DNA of 46,163 bases from Bradyrhizobium algeriense (GTDB taxonomy: Bacteria; Pseudomonadota; Alphaproteobacteria; Rhizobiales; Xanthobacteraceae). The DNA lies in contig NZ_PYCN01000039.1 of NCBI RefSeq assembly GCF_003062295.1, positions 1 to 46,163 on the forward strand. The letters run 5' to 3'. The notes beneath the pieces were generated by a model. It saw only the letters and a list, made by a program, of their open reading frames with translations, was not told the origin of the DNA and ran no database searches. Of the stretch, positions 31,733 to 40,322 are shown piece by piece; positions within the stretch are counted from its first letter, which is position 1; each line of letters opens with the position of its first letter. The translations under genes and the position numbers were made by a program.

Positions 31733-32712
31733 GACGGTCTCCCGTCGCTTCTGATGATTCGGACCTTTTGCTGAGAGTCGCCACCAAGTCGCAGCTCAGC
31801 CGCGGCAAACAGCCGATCGACGATCAGCACGTTACGATAGGTTCGGTAGTTGACAATCTCGGAATTGCCGTCCGGACCGATGACAAACAGTGGAGGCATT
31901 TCTCCCTGAACGATGCCGGGTGAGAACTCGATATAGACCTTGCGGCCATCGTCATAGACGCCGACCGGCCGCCAAGGCGGATTGTCGCCCTCGAGGGTGT
32001 AGCGATAGCGCCGCTGAGACGAGTCAGGAAGAACTGGCGTCGGGGAAACAGCTCGGGCACGGCCGGGCCTGTCCTCGGGATAGAACCAGGCGACTGATGG
32101 CATGTAGGGTTTTTCACGCGAGCGCAGCTCGATGAGATAGGTGCGCCGGTCGGTGTTGACCACGAGGTTGGTCTCAATCGAAGGCCGCGTCGGCTTGACC
32201 ATGATGTGGACACGTCTGGTATCGCCGCTTCCGCTTTCGGTGTCGCCAACGACCCAGCGCACGGTGTCGCCAGCCGATACGGGCCCCGAACCCGTGAGCT
32301 GCTCGCCGGGCTCGAGTGCGATATCGGTGATCTGTCCGGGGCTCGCGTAGATCTGATAGAGGGCGCCGGGACTAAAAGGGAAGACCTGCACAGCATTGAA
32401 GTAGCCGGCGCTACGCGGCTCGACGCGCGCAGCGTCATTGGCGGTCTCGATCCGCGCAATAGGTTCCTTTGCCTCAACGTTTCCCTTCTTGCCTCCCTTC
32501 GCCGGCGTCCAGGACGGCGGAACGTGAAGGGATCGCGGACGATCGTCCGCCAGCGACGGCGGACTGGGAAGTGGCGGGATATCGTCGTCGTAGCTGATCT
32601 GCGGCGGTTTGGAGGTGGCACAGCCGCCGAGTGCAAACATGCAAGCAAATAGAAACGGGCGCATGACCTTGCGCACACTCGGGCTAGCGAGTCCAGGAAT
32701 CTGCATATTCAC
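31729..32712 (-). CDS. trbG: Conjugal transfer protein TrbG (VirB9-like)
   Basis: TrbG (327 residues) is the VirB9-like outer-membrane-complex protein. It has a lipoprotein-type signal (FACMFALGGCATSK, Cys about 31). The beta-rich body has the family segments AVQVFPFSPGALYQIYASPG, DIALEPGEQLTGSGPVSAGD and VVNTDRRTYLIELRS. A C-terminal domain includes WRPVGVYDDGRKVYIEF and PPLFVIGPDGNSEIVNYR. Intact, and overlapping both trbF and trbI by 4 bp, as in a tightly coupled operon. Confidence 0.94.
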   Translation of the reverse strand: MNMQIPGLASPSVRKVMRPFLFACMFALGGCATSKPPQISYDDDIPPLPSPPSLADDRPRSLHVPPSWTPAKGGKKGNVEAKEPIARIETANDAARVEPRSAGYFNAVQVFPFSPGALYQIYASPGQITDIALEPGEQLTGSGPVSAGDTVRWVVGDTESGSGDTRRVHIMVKPTRPSIETNLVVNTDRRTYLIELRSREKPYMPSVAWFYPEDRPGRARAVSPTPVLPDSSQRRYRYTLEGDNPPWRPVGVYDDGRKVYIEFSPGIVQGEMPPLFVIGPDGNSEIVNYRTYRNVLIVDRLFAAAELRLGGDSQQKVRIIRSDGRPS

Positions 32713-33392
32713 TGCCCAAGCTCCTTCGACCAGTTGATGGCGTTGACATAGACCCCGAGCGGGTTCTTGCGCAGACGATCGGCATCGCGCGGAGTTTCGA
32801 TCACGATGGTGAGGATGGCGGTCCAGCGCTCGGTGGCGGTAAGCTGCCCATTGTCGTAGCGGCGCTCGATCCAGGCGACCCGAAAGCTTTCCGGCGAGGC
32901 ACGGATGACGCTGGATATTTCCACTGAGATCTGCAGCTTGCCGAGTTTGGCAAAGGGATCGTTGACGCGGGCGTGGTCATTGAGGGCGGCGGCGCCGCGA
33001 TCGGTCGTAAAGTCGTAGGCGCGCAGCCAGTCCTGACGCAGCACGATGGCATCAGCCGACAGCCCGCGCACATTCTCGATGAAGCGTGCCAAATGAAAGG
33101 CAATCTGCGGATCGGTTGGCTGATAGAAGGGATTGGCTGGGCCGACCGCCTCTGCCTGGCCGAGACGATCGACCTCAATGACCCAGGGCGTAATGCTTCC
33201 CTGTGTGGATTGCCAGACGAGACCTGATGCAAGTCCTGCCGACAGGATCAGAGAACCGAAGGCTATAAGTCGCCAGTTTTTGGCCTGCACCCGCGCCGAG
33301 CCGATGCGCTCGTCCCACACTTGCGCCGCTTTCTGGTAGGGCGTTACGGGCGCGGGCGTGCGGCCATAATGAACGGATGGTCGTTTGAACAT
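32709..33392 (-). CDS. trbF: Conjugal transfer protein TrbF (VirB8-like)
   Basis: TrbF (227 residues) is the VirB8-like inner-membrane assembly factor. It has a short cytoplasmic N-terminus (YGRTPAPVTPYQKAAQVWDE), one membrane helix near 42-62 (LIAFGSLILSAGLASGLVWQ) and an NTF2-like periplasmic domain (QIAFHLARFIENVRGLSAD; VAWIERRYDNGQLTATERWT; NPLGVYVNAINWSKEL). Complete. The ATG overlaps the trbL stop and the stop overlaps trbG. Confidence 0.94.
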   Translation of the reverse strand: MFKRPSVHYGRTPAPVTPYQKAAQVWDERIGSARVQAKNWRLIAFGSLILSAGLASGLVWQSTQGSITPWVIEVDRLGQAEAVGPANPFYQPTDPQIAFHLARFIENVRGLSADAIVLRQDWLRAYDFTTDRGAAALNDHARVNDPFAKLGKLQISVEISSVIRASPESFRVAWIERRYDNGQLTATERWTAILTIVIETPRDADRLRKNPLGVYVNAINWSKELGQ

Positions 33393-34639
33393 CAGTTCCC
33401 TCCTTCGGAGAGATCGACGGAGGCGCCTCCTCCACCATGGTCGGCAGTGCGAACGACGTTAGTAGCGGCCGACGCGCCCTGACTCATGGTCTGCATCCGC
33501 TTCATGCGTCTGGCCGAGCTGGACTGACTGTCCGGAGGTGAGGAACTTGCCGGCGGCTGAGCTGCGCCGGCTTCACCGGCTGCAGTGCCACCAGTTGAAG
33601 CCGAGCCGCTTGCAGCCGCGGCGCGACGAAGCGGGCTCGTCATCGCGGACGCGGCGGCATCCGCGACGCCGGACAAACCACCAGCCCTGAACGCCCCGCT
33701 CGCGCTACCCGCTAGCGCCGCAGTCCCGCGCGCCGCGCCGGCGAGTGCACCGACGCTTCCGGCAGCGAGGCCCGCTCCGGCCACCACGACCCCGCCGGCA
33801 GCTAACCCCGTGCCCGCGGCGGCTCCGGCGCCAAGTTGCGGACCGCCGGACACGATGCCATTGGCGATGCCGGGCCCAAAGATTCCCAGGCCCAGCAGCG
33901 CTAACGCGGCGAGCACCAGGGCCATGGCATCTTCAATGCCGATCTGTGCGCCGGCCGAGCTAACGGTAAACTGTGAAAACAGCGTCGAGCCGATGCCGAC
34001 GATCACGGCGAGCACCATGACTTTGACGCCTGACGAGATGACGTTGCCGAGCACGCGTTCGGCGGCGAAGGCTGTCTTGCCGAACAGCCCAAACGGAATC
34101 AGGATGAAGCCCGCGAGGGTCGTCAGCTTGAATTCAATCAGGCTTACAAAGAGCTGGATCGCCAGAATGAAGAAGGCGAGCAGCACGATCACCCATGCGA
34201 GCAGCAGCACCGCGATCTGGATGAAATTCTCGAAGAAGCTGACGTAGCCCATCAGTCCCGAGATCGAATCCAGGATCGGCCGTCCCGCGTCGACACCGAC
34301 CTGCGCGATCCGCCCCGGACGCAGGAAATCAGTCGCGGACAATCCAGTTCCTGAGGCTCTCAACCCGAGACCGGCAAAGCTCTCGAAAACGATGCGGGCG
34401 AGATTGTTCCAGTTGCCGATCAGGTAAGCGAACACGCCGACAAAGAGCGTCTTCTTCACAAGGCGCGCGATGATGTCCTCGTCGGTACCCCAGGCCCAGA
34501 ACAGAGCGGCCAGCGTGACATCGATCGCGGCGAGCGTGGTTGCGAGGAAGGCGACTTCGTTGCCAAGCAACCCAAAGCCAGAGTCGATATAGCGGGTAAA
34601 CGTTTCCAGAAATCGGTCGATGACGCCGGTGCCACCCAT
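33392..34639 (-). CDS. trbL: Conjugal transfer protein TrbL (VirB6-like)
   Basis: TrbL is the polytopic VirB6-like inner-membrane protein, here 415 residues from ATG 34639 (MGGTGVIDRFLETFTRYIDSG). The first 260 residues hold several hydrophobic segments (FLATTLAAIDVTLAALFWAW; VLLLAWVIVLLAFFILAIQL; LTTLAGFILIPFGLF). The C-terminal 150 residues are Ala/Gly/Ser-rich and variable, as usual. A longer open frame to 34744 overlaps the trbK-alt gene and lacks support. Confidence 0.92.
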   Translation of the reverse strand: MGGTGVIDRFLETFTRYIDSGFGLLGNEVAFLATTLAAIDVTLAALFWAWGTDEDIIARLVKKTLFVGVFAYLIGNWNNLARIVFESFAGLGLRASGTGLSATDFLRPGRIAQVGVDAGRPILDSISGLMGYVSFFENFIQIAVLLLAWVIVLLAFFILAIQLFVSLIEFKLTTLAGFILIPFGLFGKTAFAAERVLGNVISSGVKVMVLAVIVGIGSTLFSQFTVSSAGAQIGIEDAMALVLAALALLGLGIFGPGIANGIVSGGPQLGAGAAAGTGLAAGGVVVAGAGLAAGSVGALAGAARGTAALAGSASGAFRAGGLSGVADAAASAMTSPLRRAAAASGSASTGGTAAGEAGAAQPPASSSPPDSQSSSARRMKRMQTMSQGASAATNVVRTADHGGGGASVDLSEGGN

Positions 34640-34643
34640 GGAA

Positions 34644-35018
34644 TCACTCGCGTTCGGGTGTTGCAACGGGCGGCCAGCCCTGGGGGAGACGATCGGGATG
34701 CTTGGGCTGCGCCAACGAGGGTGCCGGGCTGCCTGGTTGAGCATCGGCGGAAGTAGCGCCCGGTGTTTTCTTAAGGAAGCGACGGCGATTCTCCGCCCAA
34801 ATCAGACGGCACTCCTGGAGTTCTGCAACCTGCTCGGAGGTGACCTTCCGGCAGCGTTCGAGTTCGCCGCCAAGCGGATTGGTTGCCCGGGATGCCGACA
34901 ATCTAGCCGGTGGACCGTCGCCGTCGCCGCGGAGCTGGATTGTGCACGCTGCGACAAGGATAACGGCAGCCGCCGTCATCACAAGCATCACCCGCTTAAG
35001 TCCACCACGTCCGCTCAT
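34644..35018 (-). CDS. Putative entry-exclusion protein TrbK-alt
   Basis: This 124-residue protein matches the small TrbK-alt proteins found between trbJ and trbL in alphaproteobacterial elements. It has an N-terminal membrane or lipoprotein segment (VMLVMTAAAVILVAACTI with a lipobox-like AAC), then ATNPLGGELERCRKVTSEQV and LQECRLIWAENRRRFL. TrbK of RP4 prevents entry of a second identical plasmid; the 'alt' family is assigned that role by position only. It overlaps trbJ by 4 bp. Confidence 0.85.
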   Translation of the reverse strand: MSGRGGLKRVMLVMTAAAVILVAACTIQLRGDGDGPPARLSASRATNPLGGELERCRKVTSEQVAELQECRLIWAENRRRFLKKTPGATSADAQPGSPAPSLAQPKHPDRLPQGWPPVATPERE

Positions 35019-35752
35019 TGGTGAAACATCCGAACTGTCGAAGGCTGATAGCCTCGACCGGGTGCAAGAAAGCGACGAAGCTGCTCCCTGCCCTGATCCT
35101 GGGCGGCGGTACGCTGGGCAGTTTCAAGATTTTGCGCCCGTCCCTGCGCGGCAACTGCGGCCGTAAGGTCGGCGAGCTGCTGCGCCTGCAGGCCAAGAAG
35201 CTGATTGCCGGCCTGGCTGGCCTGCAGCGCGCCGGTCGCGCCCTGGCTTGAGCTGACGAGGGCCGACATCTCTTTGCGGTGGGTGTCGAGATTGCCGACC
35301 ACGATCGCCTGAACGCGTAGAGCGTCCTGCAAGCCCGCCACAGAATTCTGCCAGCGTGTTTGCGCATTCGCGATCAGCGCTTGATCTGATTCGTTTGTCG
35401 AGGCGGGCGCATAGGTCGTCGAGAACGCTTGATCGATCTGCTTGATGTCGTAGGCAATGCGCTGGGCCTGGGCGAGAAGCTGTTGGGTTCGCTGGATCGA
35501 CTGCTCGAGCTGCTGCAGAGAGGAATACGGCAGGCTGGCGAGATTCTTGGCCTGATTGATCAACATCTGCGCCTGATTCTGCAGCGACGTAATCTGGTTA
35601 TTGATCTGCTGCAGCTCACGTGCAGCCGTGAGCACGTTCTGCGCATAGTTATTAGGATCGAACACGATCAACTGGCCGGATGTTGGCGAAGCGGTACATA
35701 CAATCGCAATTGCGAGCGCACCCACCGCTGAGAGGTGACGGCGGCGCTTCAT
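35015..35752 (-). CDS. trbJ: Conjugal transfer protein TrbJ (VirB5-like)
   Basis: TrbJ (245 residues) is the VirB5-like periplasmic or minor pilus protein. It has a signal peptide (about 1-26, ending PTSG), then IVFDPNNYAQNVLTAARELQ and long Gln-rich helices (QINNQITSLQNQAQMLINQA; LQQLEQSIQRTQQLLAQAQR), likely coiled coil. I chose ATG 35752, which overlaps the trbE stop; the longer frame to 35800 lies inside trbE. Intact. Confidence 0.93.
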   Translation of the reverse strand: MKRRRHLSAVGALAIAIVCTASPTSGQLIVFDPNNYAQNVLTAARELQQINNQITSLQNQAQMLINQAKNLASLPYSSLQQLEQSIQRTQQLLAQAQRIAYDIKQIDQAFSTTYAPASTNESDQALIANAQTRWQNSVAGLQDALRVQAIVVGNLDTHRKEMSALVSSSQGATGALQASQAGNQLLGLQAQQLADLTAAVAAQGRAQNLETAQRTAAQDQGREQLRRFLAPGRGYQPSTVRMFHQ

Positions 35753-38190
35753 GACAAGCCTTCCTGCTTGATGAGACCGGGTATGAGATCGGCGGCCCAA
35801 CCCAGGCCACGTGCGGCGAGCCAGCCGGTGACAAACCCCTCACGGCCATGTTCGGCCAGCACGCGCTCGATCATGGCCTGATCGGACTTTGATGAAGCGG
35901 CCGTAAAGGCGAGCGCGAACTCTTCAAGACCGAGTTCGAACAGACGATTCCCGCGCCGGGACTGGCAGTAATAGTCCCGCTTTGGCGTGGCGCACGCGAG
36001 GATCTCGATCTGTCGGTCGTTGAGACCGAAGCGCTGATAGATAGCCGAGATCTGGGGCTCGATAGCGCGCTCGTTCGGAAGGAACAGCCGCGTCGGGCAG
36101 CTCTCGATGATGGCGGGCGCAATCGGAGAGCCATCGATATCCGAGAGCGACTGGGTGGCGAAGATGACGGAGGCATTCTTCTTGCGCAGCGTCTTCAGCC
36201 ATTCGCGGACCTGGCCGGCAAACCCTTCATCCTCGAGCGCGAGCCAACCTTCGTCGATAATGAGTAGCGTCGGCCTCCCGTCGAGCTGACCCTCAATCCG
36301 GTGATAGAGATAGGATAGGACCGCCGGTGCGGCGCCGGTGCCGATCAGCCCCTCGGTTTCGAACACCTGGACCGGAGCAGAGCCCAACCGCTCGGCTTCA
36401 GCATCGAGCAACCGACCAAAGGGGCCGCCGAGGCAATAGGGTTGAAGCGCCCGCTTCAGGCTCTGGGACTGGAGTAGCACGGACAGACCGGTCAGCGTCC
36501 GTTCGCCAATAGGTGCCGACGCCAACGAAGACAGCGCCGACCAAAGATGCTCCTTGGCTTCAGGCGTCATGTCGATCTTTTCGCGGGCGAGAATGGCTGC
36601 GATCCATTCCGCCGCCCAGCCGCGCTCGGCCGCATCGTCAATCATGGCTAGCGGCTTCAGGGCAACCGGTTCGGAGGCGCTATCGGACAGCGCACCGCCA
36701 AGATCGTGCCAATCGCCCTTCATGGCGAGCGCCGCGGCCCGGATCGACCCGCCGAAATCGAAGGCAAAGATCTGGGAGCTTGGATAGCGACGGAACTGCA
36801 GCGCCATCAGCGCAAGCAGCACGGACTTGCCCGCACCGGTCGGACCGACCACCAGCGTGTGCCCGACGTCCCCGACATGGAGGGAAAAACGAAACGGCGT
36901 GGATCCCTCCGTGCGTGCAAAGAACAGCGGCGGCGCGCCGAGATGAGTGTCCCTCGCCGGCCCTGCCCAAACCGCGGACAACGGGATCATATGGGCGATG
37001 TTCAGGGTCGAAACCGGGGGCTGGCGGACGTTGGCATAGACGTGGCCGGGCAACGAGCCCAGCCAGGCATCGACGGCATTGATGGTCTCCACCATGCAAG
37101 TGAAGTCGCGTCCCTGAATGACCTTCTCGACCAAGCGCAACCGTTCGTCCGCGATGCGCGGATTCTCGTCCCAGACCGTGATCGTGGCGGTGACAAAGGC
37201 CTCTCCGATCAGATCGGAGCCGAGCTCCTGCAACGCAGCGTCGGCGTCGATAGCCTTGTTGCTAGCGTCGGTATCGATGAGAGACGAAGTCTCATTGGTC
37301 ATCACCTCCTTCAGGATTGCGGCAACGGATTTCCGTTTGGCGAACCATTGCCGCCGGATCCTGGTCAGGAGCTTCGTTGCGTCTGCCTTGTCGAGCATGA
37401 TTGCCCGGGTCGACCAACGATAAGGGAAGGCAAGCCGATTGAGATCGTCCAGGATCCCCGGCGTGGTTGCCGTCGGGAACCCAACAATCGTGAGCACCCG
37501 CAGGTGTTGGTCGCCCAGCATCGGCTCGAGCCCGCCCGTCAGCGGCTGGTCGGCCAGCAACGTGTCGAGATACATCGGGATCTCGGGGACACGGACGCGG
37601 TGTAGCCTGGTCGAGACGCAAGCATGCAGGTAGGTCAGGGTCTCACCGTCATCGAGCCATTGGCACTCCGGCATGAACCCTTCGACCAGTTGCAGCACGC
37701 GGTCGGTCCGGTCGACAAAGCCGCGCAACGCTTCGTGAGCGTCGGCAGCTTCTCCGCGCTCCCGGCCCTCATAGAGGAGGCGTTCGGCGCGCGCCGCATC
37801 CTCGGCCGGCGGCAGATACAGGAAGGTGAGGAAATAGGCGGACTCGTAGTGAGCCCCTTCTTCCTCGAATTGGGCTCGGCGTTCAGCATCCACCAGGGCC
37901 GATGCCACATCCGGGCAACTGCTCGGCGGATAGGCATTCGATGGATATCTCTGCGCCTCCACAAACACCGCCCAGCCTGAACCGAGGCGACGCAGTGCAT
38001 TATTGAGGCGGCCGGCAACCGCAACAAGTTCTGCTGGAACAGAGGAATCAAGATCGGGCCCGCGAAAGCGCGCGGTCCTCTGAAACGATCCGTCCTTGTT
38101 GAGGACGATGCCTTCGTCGACCAGTGCGGCCCATGGCAGGAAATCCGCAAGACGTGTAGTGGAGCGGCGGTATTCGGCAAGGTTCATCAT
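35749..38190 (-). CDS. trbE: Conjugal transfer ATPase TrbE (VirB4-like)
   Basis: TrbE (813 residues) is the VirB4-like ATPase energising assembly of the transfer channel. The N-terminal CagE/TrbE domain starts MMNLAEYRRSTTRLADFLPW. Walker A is LVVGPTGAGKSVLLALMALQ (about residue 450) and Walker B LLIIDEGWLALEDE (about 630), followed by KKNASVIFATQSLSDI. Length equals the family norm and no interruption is seen. I chose the double ATG at 38190; an ATG at 38205 would overlap trbD by 8 bp. Confidence 0.95.
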   Translation of the reverse strand: MMNLAEYRRSTTRLADFLPWAALVDEGIVLNKDGSFQRTARFRGPDLDSSVPAELVAVAGRLNNALRRLGSGWAVFVEAQRYPSNAYPPSSCPDVASALVDAERRAQFEEEGAHYESAYFLTFLYLPPAEDAARAERLLYEGRERGEAADAHEALRGFVDRTDRVLQLVEGFMPECQWLDDGETLTYLHACVSTRLHRVRVPEIPMYLDTLLADQPLTGGLEPMLGDQHLRVLTIVGFPTATTPGILDDLNRLAFPYRWSTRAIMLDKADATKLLTRIRRQWFAKRKSVAAILKEVMTNETSSLIDTDASNKAIDADAALQELGSDLIGEAFVTATITVWDENPRIADERLRLVEKVIQGRDFTCMVETINAVDAWLGSLPGHVYANVRQPPVSTLNIAHMIPLSAVWAGPARDTHLGAPPLFFARTEGSTPFRFSLHVGDVGHTLVVGPTGAGKSVLLALMALQFRRYPSSQIFAFDFGGSIRAAALAMKGDWHDLGGALSDSASEPVALKPLAMIDDAAERGWAAEWIAAILAREKIDMTPEAKEHLWSALSSLASAPIGERTLTGLSVLLQSQSLKRALQPYCLGGPFGRLLDAEAERLGSAPVQVFETEGLIGTGAAPAVLSYLYHRIEGQLDGRPTLLIIDEGWLALEDEGFAGQVREWLKTLRKKNASVIFATQSLSDIDGSPIAPAIIESCPTRLFLPNERAIEPQISAIYQRFGLNDRQIEILACATPKRDYYCQSRRGNRLFELGLEEFALAFTAASSKSDQAMIERVLAEHGREGFVTGWLAARGLGWAADLIPGLIKQEGLS

Positions 38191-38197
38191 TGGTTGC

Positions 38198-38461
38198 TCA
38201 CACATTCAGATGGATTGGGATGCGCAGATGGCGTCTTGCAGTCTCGACAAAGAGCGGATCGCGCTTCGCGGCCCAGACGGCAGCGGCATGACCGATGGCC
38301 CAGATCAGGAGGCCCGCGATCCACAGCCGCAGGCCGAGGCCGAGCGCAGCGGCAACGGTGCCGTTGACGATGGCGATCGCACGCGGCGCGCCACCGAGCA
38401 GGATCGGTTCCGTCAGCGCGCGGTGCACCGGAATTGCAAAACCTTCAACCGGCCCGTCCAT
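38198..38461 (-). CDS. trbD: Conjugal transfer protein TrbD (VirB3-like)
   Basis: This 87-residue inner-membrane protein of the VirB3/TrbD family begins with the conserved FAIPVHRALTEPILLGGAPR. Two adjacent hydrophobic segments follow (AIAIVNGTVAAALGLGLRLW and IAGLLIWAIGHAAAVWAAKR). It ends close to trbE and starts on the last base of trbC. Intact. Confidence 0.93.
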   Translation of the reverse strand: MDGPVEGFAIPVHRALTEPILLGGAPRAIAIVNGTVAAALGLGLRLWIAGLLIWAIGHAAAVWAAKRDPLFVETARRHLRIPIHLNV

Positions 38462-38784
38462 CAGATCAGCACTCCGCCGCCGAATGAGAAAAATGCCAGG
38501 AAGAAGCTCGAGGCTGCGAACGCGATCGACAGACCGAACACGATCTGGATCAGGCGGCGGAAGCCGCCGGAGGTGTCGCCGAAGGCGAGCGTAAGGCCCG
38601 TGACGATGATGATGATCACGGCCAGAATCTTGGCGACGGGCCCCTCGACCGACTGCAGGATCTGGTTAAGCGGCTGCTCCCACGGCATGTTGGAGCCAGC
38701 GGCCTCTGCAGTGGGCGAGATCGCCACGGAGCTGAGAGCTACCGGAACAGCTATCATCGCGCTTCTCAATGTGACGCCGTTCAT
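38461..38784 (-). CDS. trbC: Conjugal pilin TrbC (VirB2-like)
   Basis: This 107-residue prepilin of the VirB2/TrbC family has a long signal sequence to about residue 29. The mature pilin MPWEQPLNQILQSVEGPVAK has two membrane segments (ILAVIIIIVTGLTLAFG and IVFGLSIAFAASSFFLAFF). It begins on the trbB stop (4-bp overlap). Because trbB carries a nonsense codon upstream, polar effects on this and later genes are possible. Confidence 0.93.
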   Translation of the reverse strand: MNGVTLRSAMIAVPVALSSVAISPTAEAAGSNMPWEQPLNQILQSVEGPVAKILAVIIIIVTGLTLAFGDTSGGFRRLIQIVFGLSIAFAASSFFLAFFSFGGGVLI

Positions 38785-39749
38785 GATGGGTCTCCTGCGG
38801 GTGAAATGAGGTAGTCGCCCTCGGTCGTCAGGCCATCGACACGCGCGAGTTCTGTCAGCCGACGGTCTGCGCCGCGGCCGGAGAGAACCGTAATCACGTC
38901 GATGGTCTCCGCGATCAGCGCGCGCGGCACAGTGATGACGGCTTCCTGGATAAGCTGTTCGAGGCGGCGAAGGGCGCCAAGCGCCGTGCCGGCGTGAATG
39001 GTGCCGACGCCACCGGGATGGCCGGTGCCCCAGGCCTTGAGAAGGTCGAGCGCCTCGGCCCCTCGCACCTCACCGATCGGGATTCGGTCGGGGCGTAACC
39101 GGAGCGAGGAGCGCACGAGGTCGGACAGCGAGGCGACACCATCCTTGGTGCGCAGCGCCACGAGGTTAGCCGACTTGCATTGGAGTTCGCGCGTATCCTC
39201 GATCAGCACGACGCGATCTGCAGTTTTTGCAATCTCGGCCAGCAGCGCATTAGTCAGCGTGGTCTTGCCGGTCGAAGTACCGCCGGCCACGAGGATGTTT
39301 TGACGGTCCCGGACAGCGTTCCGCAGCCCTTCAGCCTGAGCGGCTGTCAGGATGCCGGCGGCGACATAATCGTCGAGCGTGAAGACGGCCACCGCCGGCT
39401 TGCGAATGGCAAAGGCTGGAGCGGTCACCACGGGCGGCAGCAACCCCTAAAAACGCTCTCCCGTTTCGGGCAACTCGGCCGAGACGCGGGGACTTGCCGG
39501 ATGCACCTCGGCGCCGACGTGATGGGCAACGAGCCGCACGATGCGCTCGCCGTCGGCTGCGGCGAGACGCTCGCCGGTATCTGTCATGCCCCCCGACAAC
39601 CGATCGACCCAGAGCCGGCCATCGGGATTGAGCATGACCTCGACGATCCCAGCGTCTTCGAGCCAGGCCGCTATCGCCGGTCCGAGCGCGGTGCGCAACA
39701 TGCGTGCACCACGCGAGACCGCCTCGGACTGAAAGGAATGAACTGCCAT
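38781..39749 (-). pseudogene. trbB: trbB (VirB11-like ATPase) with in-frame amber codon
   Basis: Read as one frame this is a full-length TrbB (323 codons), but codon 101 is TAG (39447-39449). The N-terminal part ends ASPRVSAELPETGERF; the rest resumes in the same frame with GLLPPVVTAPAFAIRKPAVA. It keeps Walker A AGGTSTGKTTLTNALLAEIA, the Asp box IEDTRELQC and the His box GTIHAGTALGALRRLEQL. Homologues as I remember them have Glu at the stop position, so a single GAG to TAG change would explain it. A C-terminal fragment could start at the TTG at 39443, but VirB11-type hexamers need the N-terminal domain. Readthrough or sequencing error remain possible. Confidence 0.85.
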
Positions 39750-39878
39750 GCTTGCCCCCAAGGTCGCCGAGATATGAGCTCGGCGGTGGGGATCAGTAGA
39801 AAAGGCAGGTTACGCGCTCGTGCAACAAGCTCAAATCAGTCGGCGTGCCGTGGCGTAGCAAAAGAAAAGATCGCGGGA

Positions 39879-40313
39879 TCACTTATGAGGAACGGTTTGC
39901 GACGTTTGCGCCGGATCGATGTCGAGCGAGATCTCCTGGGCCAGGGTCTGGCCCCTGGCCAGCCGGCGCCCGAGGGCTTCGACAAACCCCTCATACCGCT
40001 CCCGGCCCTTGGCCTGCGCAGCGGGCTGCGCCGTATCAGGCAGCGGCGGCGTTGCCGTCAGCCAGAACCGCACGAACAAGGCCAGCGCTTCATTTGAAAT
40101 GGTGATATGACGCTCCAGCCGCTCGACGTGCCGGGTCAGCCGGTCAAGGCGACGGCCGAGCGCCGCTTCCATCCGCTCCGAATTATCCGGCGACAGGAAT
40201 GAGGCCAGCGCAGTTTCGACGATGAGCGCCTGAGGTACTCTCTTGCGGTTGGCATGATCGGCGAGCTGGCCCGCAAGGTCCGGAGGCAAACGAAACGTGT
40301 GCTTGGTTCGCAT
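39879..40313 (-). CDS. CopG-like ribbon-helix-helix protein of tra/trb cluster
   Basis: This 144-residue protein has an N-terminal ribbon-helix-helix (MRTKHTFRLPPDLAGQLADH; RVPQALIVETALASFL), a helical middle (RLDRLTRHVERLERHITISN) and a tail. Genes of this kind sit between traG and trbB in many alphaproteobacterial conjugation modules and are annotated as CopG-family regulators. It lies 9 bp after traG, and 129 bp separate it from the broken trbB gene. Autoregulation of the cluster is likely but not shown. Confidence 0.85.
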   Translation of the reverse strand: MRTKHTFRLPPDLAGQLADHANRKRVPQALIVETALASFLSPDNSERMEAALGRRLDRLTRHVERLERHITISNEALALFVRFWLTATPPLPDTAQPAAQAKGRERYEGFVEALGRRLARGQTLAQEISLDIDPAQTSQTVPHK

Positions 40314-40322
40314 TATCTCATC

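Noticed and set aside
39447..39449. Programmed recoding of the trbB stop
   Set aside because: The codon is TAG; I see no pyrrolysine system or recoding structure, and a simple nonsense mutation explains it.
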